DNA of 64,000 nucleotides from Bugula neritina (GCA_964035545.1 OZ037767.1:13659801-13723800); one strand, 5' to 3'; positions 1 to 14,800 are shown, counted from the stretch's first letter. A program made the numbers and translations. The notes: generated by a model not told the origin, from the letters alone.

Positions 1-2866
1 TCTTCTCTTTACTGGCCTGTGCCACCGAGGACATTGTGCACAGCATGTCGTCTGCAATATACAGCATGTGTTACCAAGTAGTATAGTGTAGTGTAGTGTA
101 GTGTAGTGTAGTGTAGTGTAGTGTAGTACAGTGTAGTATAGTATAGTGTAGTACAGTGTAGTGTAGTGTAGTGTAGTGTAGTACAGTGTAGTGTAGTATA
201 GTGTAGTGTAGTGTAGTATAGTGTAGTGTAGTGTAGTGTAGTGTAGTGTAGTGTAGTATAGTGTAGTGTAGTGTAGTATAGTGTAGTGTAGTGTAGTATA
301 GTGCAGTGTAGTGTAGTATAGTGTAGTGTAGTGTAGTGTAGTGCAGTGTAGTGTAGTGTAGTGTAGTGTAGTGTAGTATAGTGTAGTATAGTATAGTGTA
401 GTGTAGTGTAGTGTAGTGTAGTGTAGTGTAGTGTAGTGTAGTGTAGTATAGTATAGTGTAGTGTAGTGTAGTGTAGTGTAGTATAGTATAGTGTAGTGTA
501 GTGTAGTGTAGTGTAGTGTAGTGCAGTATAGTATAATATACTATAATGTATTACACTGTATTATAGTATACTATAGAGAAGATATTAATAAAGTACTACC
601 ACAGGCAGTACCCATTGGGTCGACAGTATCCAGATACTGGGAAGGAAAGGAACTGGAGGAGTTGGGAAGTTCTTTCTTCACCACTCGGTTGAGAGCTGAT
701 GGATCCCTTTTCTTGTCTAAAAGTATACAATACACATTTAGCTGATGTGTTGAACATGACTCACAGACAAGCAGACGTGTAGACAAGCAGATGTATAGAT
801 AAGCAGACGTGTAGACAAGCAGATGTATAGATAAGCAGACGTGTAGACAAGCAGACGCGTAGACAAGCAGACGCGTAGACAAGCAGATGTATAGACAAGC
901 AGACGTGTAGACAAGCAGACGTGTAGACAAGCAGACGTGTAGACAAGCAGACGTGTAGAGCCAGCCAGTTAAGAAAATGGCAGACTAACACCAGTCTGCA
1001 CATATAAACAGCTCAAGATCTGACAAACATTTATTTTTACTGGTGGGTTTGTCTGGTGAAACAATAAATGTTGGAGAACATAACTTCTTACTGACCTTGG
1101 AGTGAGAGGACATCAGCTATCTGTGCCATAGTATCGTGTATAGACACTAGCAGAGTGCAGGTGGAGTGGCCCACCCCAACCCCCATTCCCAAGTGATTGG
1201 CGGTCAAAGAACGGAACTTATAGTTGACGTTCTGAGCCTTGATGGCCACGTAGACCTTCTCATCTTCCAGCATAGTCTGGAGTAGTAGATTCTTCATAAA
1301 ACTGGATAGGGAGGTGCTACCAGCCACTACAATAGAAATAGTTCGGTGAAGAGAGCCCAGTCTATACAAAATAGAACATGGAATAAATACTATCATGTTA
1401 TATATCTACACCAGAGTTGGGTATAGGAGGTGGGACATACCAGAGTTGGGTATAGAAGGTGGGACATACCAGAGTTGGGTAGAGAAGGTGGGACATACCA
1501 GAGTTGGGTATAGAAGGTGGGACATACCAGAGTTGGGTAGAAAAGGTGGGACATACCAGAGTTGGGTAGAGAAGGTGGGACATACCAGAGTTGGGTATAG
1601 AAGCCAACACTCGAAGGAGGTTGCACATGACCTCTGAAAAGGTCAGCTGATTCACAGTGTGATTCAAAATAACAGTCTTGAAGAATGCCACAACTGAAGA
1701 CTCTAAGCTGGGATCTTCCACGCACTGTTTGCTCCCTGAAACACATAACATCAAAATATAACTCATCCCTACATCACAATATAGTCCATCCCTAGATCAC
1801 AATATCACTCATCCCTACATCACAATATAACTCATCCCTGCATCACAATATCACTCATCCCTGCATCACAATATGACTCTCCAGATTAAAATATTATTTT
1901 GATATTGGTATTACTTTGCCGGCAAATGAAACTTATATTGCAATTCATGGGTAACTGAAAATCTCAGTTTTTTTCCATGCTCATATCACATAATGGCAAG
2001 TTGAAGCTGAAGGTGCAGACGTATTTACGTGTCACGGACGTCTGCCAAGTTGACAGGAAAGAGACTCACCATTGGTGCAGAGCTCAAGGAGCAGAGCCCA
2101 GAAGAGTTGGCCCTCGGGACCACCCATCCAGTCCTTGAGTATCGGGTTGGCTGAGGAGCACTTCTGGAAGAAGGCGAGGATTGTGGGTAGTGACTTCCTG
2201 GTGACAGTCACCGAGTTCACTGAAACAATTATAAGATTTATACATGATGCCGGCACCAGGAATTGAAAATTGATAAACTGAAGTGATGACCTACGACAAA
2301 CTTTAACATAATATTGTGTTTCAAGTAATAATGAAAACTATAAACTACTCAGTCTTTCCAGTTTCCGGCAACGACTAACACGGTGAGAAGAGAAACGACA
2401 CTCAGCCCCATAATCAATAAACTACATCTACTTTGTAATGACTAATTATTTTTAATACTAGACATCAAAATAATACCTTATTTGACATCTACAAAGACAG
2501 ATATTTCTGGCATTTTTCAGAGTTGAGATTGGATTGCGACAACTCTATAAGAAGTAACTGACCTATGGATATCTTACACAACATAACTGCCCGGAAACCG
2601 AATAAATGAGAACATGAAGCTGTGAAACTGTCTAGACCTACCCTGTCTCCGCGGTGGTGTGGGGGAAGCTAGGCCAGGGCGCTGAATCTCACGAAGACAG
2701 AACTCGGTGACGGCCTGACTGAGTACTCGAGGCAGACACGAGTCAATCAGCAACTGAGCGCAGAGGTCGGACTGGGTCGTCGAGGCCAACACACTCAAGT
2801 AGTGGTCATTCATCACCACATCCTGTTTGAATTTACAGTCTCCTTTCCTTTCATCTGTCAGCATCT
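1..2866 (-). CDS. BIRC6: BIRC6 exons 57-61 (last one partial at the window edge)
   Basis: Exons 2642-2866, 2070-2219, 1586-1735, 1096-1326 and 1-51 (cut by the edge). ILKDWMGGPEGQLFWALLL matches IMKDWLGGSEVNPLWTALL; SSVVAFFKTVILNH matches ATVAFFLQCISCH; LLLQTMLEDEKV matches LFLQLMLEDEKV. The final partial exon DDMLCTMSSVAQASKEK corresponds to the lysine-rich linker before the last third of the protein. The donor of 1586-1735 (CTCTG|GTATGT) is the first of six tandem copies of itself. The start of 2642-2866 is inferred from phase (acceptor CTGACAG|AG). Confidence 0.88.
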
Positions 2867-5800
2867 CTGTCAGATATATATAACATACAACCAATGACAG
2901 AACTGCTCTTAGTCAGACTAAGTGAGTGGAAGATCAGCTCTTTAAGATTTTATCTGAGGAACTTTTGACAGATCTGTAGACTATTTTTAGAAGCAACCAC
3001 CATAAAATAAGTATCCGCAACAAATAAAGACTAATAACGTGTCCTTCTGTAACTCGAGCTATAAGTGCCAGTATTTGTTTTAAAAAACCAAACTAAAAAT
3101 ATTATATATTAATAGCTGGACTTCACAGGAAAGTAATCAGGTGCAAGTGTTTAAAACTGTGCAAAGGATACAGCAACAACTTCACTACGATACTTGGGAT
3201 GTCCAGACATGTTTTAATCATAACTGTTTTATTAGAATTACGTACAATAAAAAATGTTGCTAGCAAAAATTGATGTATCCAGCGAGTATTATAAATGTTG
3301 GTGATTGTATATGAGTTTAGGTTTACATATGTATTTGTATAGGTCTGTGATTAGTACATCTGTGTCAGTAATGCACTAAACACAGAATTATGAGTATAAA
3401 ACAGTATTCTCATTTTCTACTTCCAAATCGCACAAACACATTAGATAGCTTGCTCTTTCATAAATGGTAAACCCAAAGTTAGTTGATATTCCATATTTTT
3501 ACCACTAAATCAAGATTCTAGACTTCAAGTCCAGTTATCAATAATGTATGCCTTTCAAGTCTTTTAGAACTTCCCTAAGCACAATTCTGGCTAACAACCC
3601 CAAAATTAAGCCCTTCAGAGTTCTCATATAATCGGTATCACTGTAATGTTAGTATATGTCAGCATATGTTAGTGGGAGTAGACTGGCTCTACAGTCACTG
3701 CGCTGCCAGTCAGCTTACTGGTTATTTATGTAGGCAGCAGGCAGAGAAACTTCTACAGTTGATGCTATTCACAGAGTATTTTAATAAGTGAAACCATTAT
3801 TGGAACGACAACAAAAAAAAGAGAATTTTTAGAATTTCAAAAATCATATTACAGTATAAAAAAAGCCCTAAAGGAGCTGAGAAGTGCTAGACAAAGCTGT
3901 CAGTTTCAACTGTAGAGGCAGCGAGAGAGGACAAAGCTGCCAATGTATAGGCAAGGATCTGCTCACCGTGCTGAACGTCATCTTTGGTATCGTCCGTCAC
4001 ACTGGCCCGGAGAATCTCGTTCTGGTCCGGCGCCGGCACTGAGCTGGCATAGAACTCCTGCAGCACCGTCCGGTAGTACCTCAGATCCACCTGGCATATG
4101 GCGGCCATGACGTTGTGGACAGCTCTCCTCAGTGCCATGTGCTTGCTCAGTGACAGTGACCAGCTGAACAGGTGGCTGTAAGGTGCACCGAGAGACAATG
4201 AGCATACAAACACTTCATCCCACCAGTACAATAAAGCCATCTGGTATAACAGATAAACAGAACAAAAGAACAACGTAATAATCATGTTTTATCAGCAGTT
4301 ATGCCCACCTGAAGAGTTCAGGAGACAGAAGAGTTGAAACGTCAAGCAGTGCGAGTTGAGAGGCTTTGCTGATGACAGCTGCCACGCACTGTACGTGTAT
4401 CTTAGAGGGGCGGATCACTCCTGAATCGACAGCACTAAGGGGTGGAGAGGAGACAGCGTAAGTGGCGCAGTCATCCAGCCACTTTAGCATCTGGGATACT
4501 CTAAGATGTATACATAAGATGTAGCAGTCATGTGACTATTAGAGAGAGTCATGTGACTATTAGAGACAGTCATGTGACTATTAAAGACAGTCATGTGACT
4601 ATTAGAGATGGTCATGTGACTATTAGAGAGAGTCATGTGACTATTAGAGAGAGTCATGTGACTATTAGAGAGAGTCATGTGACTATTAGAGAGAGTCATG
4701 TGACTATTAGAGAGAGTCATGTGACTATTAGAGAGAGTCATGTGACTGTTAGAGAGAGTCATGTGACTATTAGAGATGGTCATGTGACTAATACCATGTG
4801 ACTATTAGAGAGAGTCATGTGACTAATAGAGTCAGTCATGTGACTATTACAGACAGTCATGTGACTATTACAGATGGTCATGTGACTATTAGAGACGGTC
4901 ACATGACTCTTAGAGATGGTCATGTGACTATTAGAGATGGTCATGTGACTATTAAAGAAAGTAGCAATACCTAAAAAAGTATAGCCCAAGTTCTAGCATA
5001 CATAAATCATGCAAAAAGTTGGCTGCTGGTAAAATTTAGCCTGAACTTGAAAACAAAATTAGAAACTCAAGCCAGCCATCAATCCACAATCACGTGGTTA
5101 GCAGTAACATCTGGTAAACTTATAGAAAGCAGCTCATACTACATCTGGCACCTGGTGGGTTCCAGCAAGACAATGGGTAGAATAAGTATAGCCCACATTG
5201 AAGCTACATATAAATGTTGACACATTTTATTCAACCCTTTCCCACTGGTCACAATTACTAAATTCCGCCAGGAAACTGAATGCACAACTATAGCTCAAGA
5301 ATGGGGATCAGCTTCAACTCTTGCTGACTTCAATACTTTAACATAATATGACAAACTCTGTGTCTCTTCTGAGGACCAGAGGCTAGAAGTAAAAGAAGAG
5401 AACCTGAGGACAAGACTGAGTACCTGGAAGCTGAGTGTGCATCTCTATGGAGACATATCCTGTACAGTATCTCAGACGTGGCATCAGTGGCCATAGAATC
5501 ACAGTCTATGAGTACGAGATCTCTCTTGTTCTGTCGAAGTAGAATGTCTATCACCATCTTGCTCATCTCCACAGAGCCCAGGGAGAGCTCTATGATAACC
5601 TAGAGAACAGACGTAAGTACAAGAGGTAAGTACAAGAGGTAAGTATAAGAGGTAAGTATAACAGACGTAGGTGTGAGAGGTAAGTGTGAGAGGTAAGTGT
5701 AAAAGGTAAGTGTGAGAGGTAAGTGTAAGAGGTAAGTGTAAGAGGTAAGTGTAAGAGGTAAGTATAAGAGGTAAGTACAAGAGGTAAGTATAAGAGGTAA

Positions 5801-8800
5801 GTATAAAACGGTTACATCATATCTGGGCATAATTGTACACGCAGTGAATCTGAGCAAATACAGCATTAATATCAGAGACACAACATTTTAAAATTTAGAA
5901 AAAAACATCTAAAATAAAATGGCTGCAGCGAGAAAACCTCATAACACACAACCAATTAAAGCAAAGAACAAATTCTCAGCAGTCATTGACAACTCAAACT
6001 ATCTTATTCACAACTCAAAACAAGAGTTTTACGATTTCACCAAAAGGCAATCGTAAACTGATGACATATCGCACAAAGTTCTGCAAACCTTCTCAAGTTG
6101 TGTGGAGACAGAGGACTTCCTGTTGGAGACGAGGAGAGAGCAGCAGGTGAGGAGAAGCTGGTTCTTGTCCGGAATGGCGTCAATGACGGCTCCGGCAATA
6201 CCGGGTACGTGACTGAGACAGTGGTACAGCACTTGCAGCCAGCTCAAACTACACAGTGTATTATATTATTATATTACTACACAGTGTATTATATTATTAT
6301 ATTACTATACAGTGTATTATATCACTATATTACTACACAGTGTATTATATTACTATTTTACTATACAGTGTATTATATTATTATATTACTACACGGTGTA
6401 TTATATTACTATATTACTATACAGTGTATTATTTATTATATTACTACACAGTGTATTATATTACTATATTATGGCAAAGCGTATTACAGCATAGTAATAA
6501 ATAGTATATTATAGAACAATATTATATTACTAGATGGTATATTACAGGGTAGCAGTAGAGTATAAAGTTAAACAATATAACACTAAAATCAGCTAACAAT
6601 TTGCAGAACTAAAATGCTGCTTAAAACATCAATAGGCCTATAGGAGGTTTTAGGCTCACGATATATAACAACTATTCACTATGCACCAGTTCTACGCAGC
6701 TTCATGACAACAAAGCTGCCAGTCACCGAATTTAGAAGAGAAACACCACCCACAGTACATTAGCTAAGACTGACCAGTGAATCAGAGTAACTATGAATAT
6801 ATCCCAACATGCACTGATTAGCGTCGTACCTGGCATCCGTGTGTTGAGTTTGAGGGCCCGACTCGCTAAGACCAGGATATCCCAGGACACATATCTGCGT
6901 GAGACCAACAGTTGCGCTGTCAGTAGGTTTGTGTATTCTCATCGTCACCATGGTTACGATCTCGGCATTCAATAGGTGTATCTGTAACAGTGGAGATTAC
7001 GTAATCCCAACCAATGAAAGCAATTGCAACAACACCAGAGTATACATGCATCCAGTAACTGAGTTCATGCAGCATACAAGTACAGCATGACACGGAAAAC
7101 AAAGTAAGTACAACAATAGTAAATACAACAATAGTAAGTATAACAATAGTAAGTACAAAACAGTAAATATGACATGGTAGGTGGGTCATTCTACTTAATT
7201 TAGAACACACTGTGTAATATCTAGTGTTTAGCTATTTTTCACAGTTTAGCAGTTAATGTATATAGTTTCTTGCATTAAACTGATAGAATATTAACAAATA
7301 CAACTGAATAAGCAAGGTAGTTTTCTAATTTTGTTTCATTTCTTATGTTTTATCCTAATTTTTCAGTAAATTTTGGTGTGTAGGCATGATGCTTTTTTTC
7401 ATCACGCCCATACACCCAAATTTACTAAGAAATTATAACACTGTAAGTGTAACACAGTAACTAAAACATAAACCTACTTCTGGCAAGTAAAACACTGTAA
7501 GGAAAAACACTGTAAGTAAAACATATACTTACTTCTGACAATAGACATACATACCTTGATAGAGCTGTGGCCACTGGTAACTATGGGACGTCTGCAGGGC
7601 AGTGTGGGTAATCCGTCTCGGGACAACTCCACTGAAACTAACGAAGGCATTGCCCACTGAGGAGAATTCAGATACGGGTGAATCTGCAATACAAAGGTCA
7701 AGGTTGACAAATCTCAAGATAAAAACCACTCGGCTCGTCTCCGAAATGATTATATTTCTACTCAATGACTCGGATTGTCTGGTTTACCATCCTTTCCAGG
7801 ACAACGGTTACTTTAACCAAGATGGATGCCGTCGGAACAGCTAACAATAACTACATGTTAATACATTTACGGCTCACAATTTGCTTAATTTCGCTAAAAT
7901 AGAAAACCTTATGAAATTTGAAACTTGGGTTAAAAGTAATCAAGTAAAAACTCAAAGCAACAATTATGTGCGTCAGGTAGCACTTGCCTGAAAGGTTTAC
8001 AAGTTACTATCACAGTGTTTCCATGACTTCCAATTATGCAATAAATGCTCATAGAAATGAATTTGTGGTTGAGGTTTGGATGAACTTATCTGGTTTCATT
8101 CGATGCAACTATTTTCAAACATTGAACGAAAAATTCATTCGCATAATGGGAAGTTTGGAACCAGAGTGAAGAACTGATTGAAAGTCAGCTGATAATAGAG
8201 AAAAGGAGATGCTAGCCTGTATTTCCTTGACCAGAACAGCGCAAGGTAGGAGCAGGTTGAGGTCGACCCATGGCTGACCAGGAGCAAACTTGTGACTCCA
8301 GGGGGCCGTGCGAGCTCTTCTGTGAGTCTGACTGGCTTGTATCAGCGAGTACATTGGGCTAACAGATGGAATCGTCGAGAAAATGTTACCTACAAAAAGA
8401 ACACACAAGTGTTAAATGGCATGATTTGAAGGTCCATTAAAAACATCAACAAAAATGTGTGGAAGATGCCAATAAATAACTAGAATGAAAATATTGAGTT
8501 TTGGTATAAATATTTTCATTTAGAGTTTTATTAAATTGAGCCGAAAAACTGATTGAGACAAGTTTTAATCAGATAGTAGTTGGCATCAGCACAATGTGAT
8601 CACATCGTGTGCGTTAAACATTCAAACTATAAACTTGAAACATCAAAACAGAGTAACACAACTCCTACATAAGCTATTAAATAACTGTAAAAGTCAAGCA
8701 CTTTGACATTGCAATTTACACTCTAACTACATAGGGGTGTAAAAATACTGAGTGATTGTATGAGAACAATTAAAACAGGCACTTTGTATACAATAAAAAT

Positions 8801-11800
8801 ATGCTAGTAATCCCAAGTTTCAATAGGCCATTGATTTCTAATTCAAATAAACCAACAGGAGCTTGTAATGTGAGCATAGTGTCCTATGTTAAGGCAGCAT
8901 TGGCTACTACAGCATATTTCTTATTACGACAGCACTAGAACCTCTTTAGTCTTTGTAAAAAAAGTATAAGTCAAAAGAGAGACCATGCAGTAGAAGTTCT
9001 GGCACTGATTAGACCCACACTTATAGGATGTGAAGATAACAATTCTATAGACTATACCCTATTCTAAGTTTACAACAGAGGAAACTAATAACAAAGGCAT
9101 CTAAAGGGAAGTTAATATACAGCTTAGTCGGCGTTTAACTTGATGACTCTCGAAACTATTGGTTGAGGTAAGTAGTACCATCTTGAGGAACATATCAAGA
9201 CACATCCCGTCACTTTCCCAAGTATTTAGTTAATTTCTTGCTAATCTTGTGACCACCTTTCATGTAAACAACTAGAGATGAACCTGGTGCCACTTCTTTT
9301 GATGAAAATTATCAACAGGAAACAGCAAAGACCATGTACCCCGCTGACCTTAAACCTCCCAACAAACGCCTGGCGAGTTTGCCCGACATCCAAGACATGG
9401 ATGACGTAATGAAGCACACCGTTACGGGTCATTGTATCAAAGCAATGATCTCCGACCCTTACGGACACCCAGTTTTTGCTGCCATTGATGTGAAGGTAGG
9501 TAAAACTTTGCTAACTTGCACAGCTTGGTGGTAGTGTGATCGAGGTAGTCAACATGGAGAATTACCTCAATCAGACTCAAATTATTTGCTGCCGAATACA
9601 ACATTACGCGCTTCAATTTTAAGGATAGTTGAGCTGTCCTAATGAAACACCTGTCCTACATAATCGCTGCATTTCCATTGCTTCATTATGTGAATGAACG
9701 AATTTGTGGTTGCGGTTTGCATAAACTAGTGGTTGGGGAGGTTCATTCAATGCAACTGTTTCTAAACATCGCATGAAAAATTCATTCCCATAATGCAAAG
9801 CATTGAAATGCAGTGAATGTCATTTCCCTGGACGCAGGTAGGAAGTGTGATGGTGTACGACGCAGAAGATCAACAGGTGCTAAGGAAGATAGGAGCTGGT
9901 TATCATGAGATGGACAGCGTAGCGTTTGATGAGCAGCATAACTTTGTAATGGCAGCCAACAGACCTGGGGCATGCTCCATCATGAAACACAACCTCAAAG
10001 GAGACCATGTGAGTCTGAAGCATTCCATTTTGAGTAGTATGAGGACAAACTAAAAGCAGTGCTTTTTTGGTGGGAAATAAATTCAGATGGTGTGAGCAGA
10101 AATGGCAACTTAAATTTTAAACTTGATTAAGGATTTATCCAAAAGTAACCTGGCACATTGAAATCACAATCACCAGTTTAGGTACCTAATATATGCATAG
10201 TAATATTTTCAGTTGGTCAAATACAGCCAAAGTACCTTTATCTAATCTATAAAAACTTATATTGGAACAGTCAATTAAACAGTATGACAGTTATATGGGA
10301 CGCTTCTAATAACAAGTATACAACATATTCACCAACACTATGTTATTTCATATAAACTCTTCATGGCATATGCTTCCAAATACAGATATCTACCTTCACC
10401 ATAGAAGACGCGAGTAAGATATACGCAGTAGCGTGTTTGCCGAGCGACAGACTAGCGGTTAGTCTCGCATTGAATACGCAACAGCAAGTAGTGAGGGTGT
10501 ACGATCAGACAGGAGCAACAATTCTCTTAACTATTGAGGACTCCAGCTTGACCAAAGCTCAATACTTAGTAGCAAATGGTAAGTATTGGAGCAGTGAGGG
10601 AAGGCAATAGGTCAGGCCAGTACCCAGGTTGTTTCATAACATCTCATCTCATACAACAGGTATTTACCAGCACATCACATTGCATGCCATAAGGTATTCT
10701 GTGCTATTGCATGTGATAATGCACTATATTGCATGAGATTACAAAATCTATTGCATAAGATGAGGCTTCATATCATATTTGACAAGCTATTTTGTTGCAT
10801 TTGACAAGGTGCCCTAGTGCATGTGACAAGGTGTCCTATTTCATTCACTGAGTTATATACTACATGTGACACTATATTATATTGCATGTGGCGGGTGTCA
10901 TACTGCATGTGACAATACATTATATTATATTTGCCAAGGTGACAAAATAGTGGTGGGAGATATTGGCACTAAAAGCATCAAATGTCTCTCACTAGCTGCA
11001 GATCAAGAGGGAAATCGTCTGTTATGGTCATATCCTATGGACATGCCAAGGGGCGAGTGGTGATAATATGTGCATCTTCACATTGCTAGAGTCACCAGTT
11101 GATTTTAAAAGCTGACAGCAAATATTCAGCTGCAGTTGGCGAGATTGATAATTGTAGCTCATATTCTTTCTATGTAAAATTTAACTTTTTGTAATTGCAT
11201 AACTTTCTATTATGTAATGATGATTAATATATTAAAAACTAAGCATCAATTGATCTTTTAAAAGTTGTACTGAACACCTATTGCTTACAGTAAGCATGTT
11301 ATTTATAAAATGTAATTTTTAGAGCATTACATAGAGATAATTGATGTCCCTTTTATGGTAGGTATGTGTATAGATGGAGGAGGCAATATTTGTGTGTGTG
11401 ACTTTCGAAACAACAGAATAACATTGCTGAGTGCAGAAGGAAAGCTGATTGGACACTCACTAACTGGACTTAGCAAGCCACAGTATATAGCCATGAACCA
11501 TAACCGACTATTCGTTATCGATATGGGTCGGAGTACGAGTTACAGGTATATTGATTATACGATTATTAGTAATTGCGAGTTAAAATTGGTCACAAATTGT
11601 TACATGCTCTATGATTGGTTAAGACAACCACAAATAGAGCTGTCGTTACTTTTAGGTTGTCAGTGTATAATTTATTCAAGACCCCTGCAAAAAGACGTCA
11701 TGGTAAAGCCAAACCTGAGTGGCAAGATTGAATGGACAGAGAGGAAAACCTTCTGTTTGGAAGTTTTAAAAGGAAATTTTCAAATATAAAATAATTGTCA

Positions 11801-14800
11801 GATATTTTCAGACAACTCATCAAAATCTTAACCTAAAACTAAAAGCCCGTCGCGTTGTGCTACGAAAGAAATGCTTCTGACTTTCAAAAACACTTCTTAA
11901 AATTTTAATCAAACCGAATGTAAATATTTCTAAATTCCTATCCGTTGATTTATAATAAACCACCAAATAGGCATTTCGGAAAGAAATAACCAATATGGAT
12001 AGAAATTAATAATAATAACTATTTATTGCAGGACTCGAATTAAAACGAATATATATTTAAAACACGGCTTGTATGAAGACATACTGTAAAGTAACTATTG
12101 TCATAGGATAAAGTAAAGTAGATGTAGCTACCAACCTAGGGGTGCAAAGTTCATTAGTGTATCATCAGTGCAGCTAGACTGCACTATCAAAGAGGAGAGA
12201 GAAAGGGCCGGAGGTGGGGCCGCCCGCACACTAAAGGTTGTTGTGAGCTGCTGCAATGCTGTAGCTACCATACCACGAGTATTGTCAGGATACGCGGAGT
12301 AGCTCTCCACCAATCTTGAGGTTATACAGCTGATGCCATCTAAATTAAGAAATATCTTCAGTCAGCATGTAAGGAGCATTAAAAACAGTGCATCTTATCA
12401 AGCCGAGAAAAAGTTTGTTCAAAGAACACTTCTAATGTAAAAAATCTTAACTTGTTTCATATCTGGAATCCAACAAACAAGAGTAAACTGCAACAAAACC
12501 TAAACATGAGTTATATTTAACAAAGTTAAAAAGAGCAAATTTTTAAATTTCAAGGATCAATAGAATTTGACAATTGTGAGGAACAATGATGACAGCAATG
12601 AAGGTGCACATTGAATGATCATGGTAGAGAATCCCAGAGGAAGGTCACAATGGCAGTGAAAGAATACAATACAAGGTTATAATTCTAATAAAGAAGCGCG
12701 CATTGAAAAGTGGACACTCACTGAGTTCTATGAACCTGGCGATGGTGTGTTCACAGTTGAGAGTGAGAGTCAGGAAGAGACGCAGTGGAGCAGACAGAGT
12801 TACGAGTCTGCCAGAGGAAAGAGTCTCTTGAAGCAGCACCAACATCTGGTAGTAGTTGGTGGAGGTCCTACAAACAGGAAATGAAGTCATATTAACATGC
12901 AATGTCTCTGTGACGCTGAATTTTCTCGAAGCAGCGTTTTTTGCAGTTATTTTAAGTCCACAGCCCAAATTCCTTTGAAAGATTTAAACTCTTTCAAAGG
13001 ATATAACATATGGAAATTTTTAATTCCTGGCCTCTAAAAGGAAAAATTAAAAAGTTATATATGAGGACAATAATAAGAATAATTAATGCGGCTGTAACTA
13101 GTAAGTTATATTACAAGCTAAAGGGAATATATTCTACGTAATAATAGAAATTTATATACTCAGACTATAGCGAACACTCGGGTGAAAAATAAAAGAAAAC
13201 ATTCATCTATAATTTCTGTGTTTGCAGCCTCTTATCATCGTTACCAGATGGAACGGAAAATTCCAACATTCGGACATAGAGTTTTTTTAGTAATATGAAG
13301 TTTAAATGCAAATCACCAAACCCCCATATAACTAATGCAAAAATTATAAATAAAATATAAATATATAAGATAAAAAATAAATAAAAAAATTTTTTCAATG
13401 TTTATTACTTTCATTTTTTATGTTAGCATTAAATGATAATACAATGCAAAACATCATCATATCTAACATCTGGTAATAATATAATGCTATGAAAGGTAGA
13501 GACTATTTGGTATAACATAACACATTGCTAAGTGTGTTACCAACTGAGCAACTCACTGGAATAAAATGGTGAGAAGGTGGAAGAGCCCATCTCCAATAGT
13601 AACAGAATTCTGGGAAGGCATAGCCCCCGGGTGGGCCAGGTGGCACGAGGCGAGACACTGTAGGAGGGTGGATACGAGGGGTTTGTTGCTGAGCAAAGAG
13701 TCAGCGAGGGTAGGAAGGGCATCTACTTCGAGCACGTGCATACATTTGAGCCGGGGAGTGCTGCCGAAAGGCATAGCAGCCTCTCCTTCTGCTGTTCGCT
13801 TCTGTTGGCATAACATCAGGTATGGTAACAAAGAGATCATAACCGTGGCAACAGTATAGATAAGAGAATGTAACCACGGCAACAGTATAACAACAAAGAG
13901 ATCGCAATAATATACTGTGTGACTGGCAGAGAATCATAGCAAATTTATGGTAGAAGTTTTAGAACATAGTCTAGGACTTCATTCTTTCCACCAGCATTAC
14001 AAGGTTTGTAATTCATTCTTCAACATGACATATAGATCTATGGCATTTGTGGAATAGGATGAACTGCTACAATTTCTACATCAATAATGTACTAACTGAA
14101 CAATTCTGTACTCAGACTCCCTACTTGATTAGTTCTATACAACTAGTAGAATACATAAGTAGTTGATATCAAAATCTCAATTGGTAACAAGTTATTCCAA
14201 CTCAGAATGTATCTAAAACGCAGCGAAAACATACTTGCTCATCCGTCTGCGGGCCTTGAGCTCTAACTCCGTTGTCATTAGTATCCATAGACTCTGCCGT
14301 GATACCTTCACTGTTACCAGCTCTAGACAGCTTGGAACTGTCAGTTTGGGGCTGCTGACTAGCGGGTGGGGTGCTGGGTGCCCCGTTCCGCAGCAGCTTA
14401 CACAACAGCTTGAGTAAGTTGACTATTAGCTGATTGCAGGTCGGCGCAGATGGGTAGTCTGAGTCATCACCTAAATATAGAAACCATGCTGAATACCTTG
14501 TCAGTTTACTTACCTTGTCAGTCTATTTACCTGGTCAGGTTACTATTATTAATAAATAGGGACTGCAGTTCTAATTTATAGCAATTTATTCAAGCCTGTT
14601 TAGCAATAAAAAACTAAAATAAATACTTCTAATTGAAAATCTAAGAATATCAAGTAAAACACAACTCACAAGTATTTCTAAATTAATTTAAAAGTACTTG
14701 ACAGAAGTAGACAGAAGAGAACATAGAACGAGCTTTGTCTGGTCAATATGTACACTAACAAAATGCCAAACCAACCTCTACGTAATTTTCTAGAAGACTG

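Noticed and set aside
4484-4989. Direct-repeat array considered as CRISPR
   Set aside because: Units are contiguous without spacers and the genome is eukaryotic; it is a minisatellite.
11052-11362. NHL gene considered a pseudogene because no GT donor keeps the frame
   Set aside because: A GC donor restores a perfect NHL motif and the next two exons are in phase to a stop codon.
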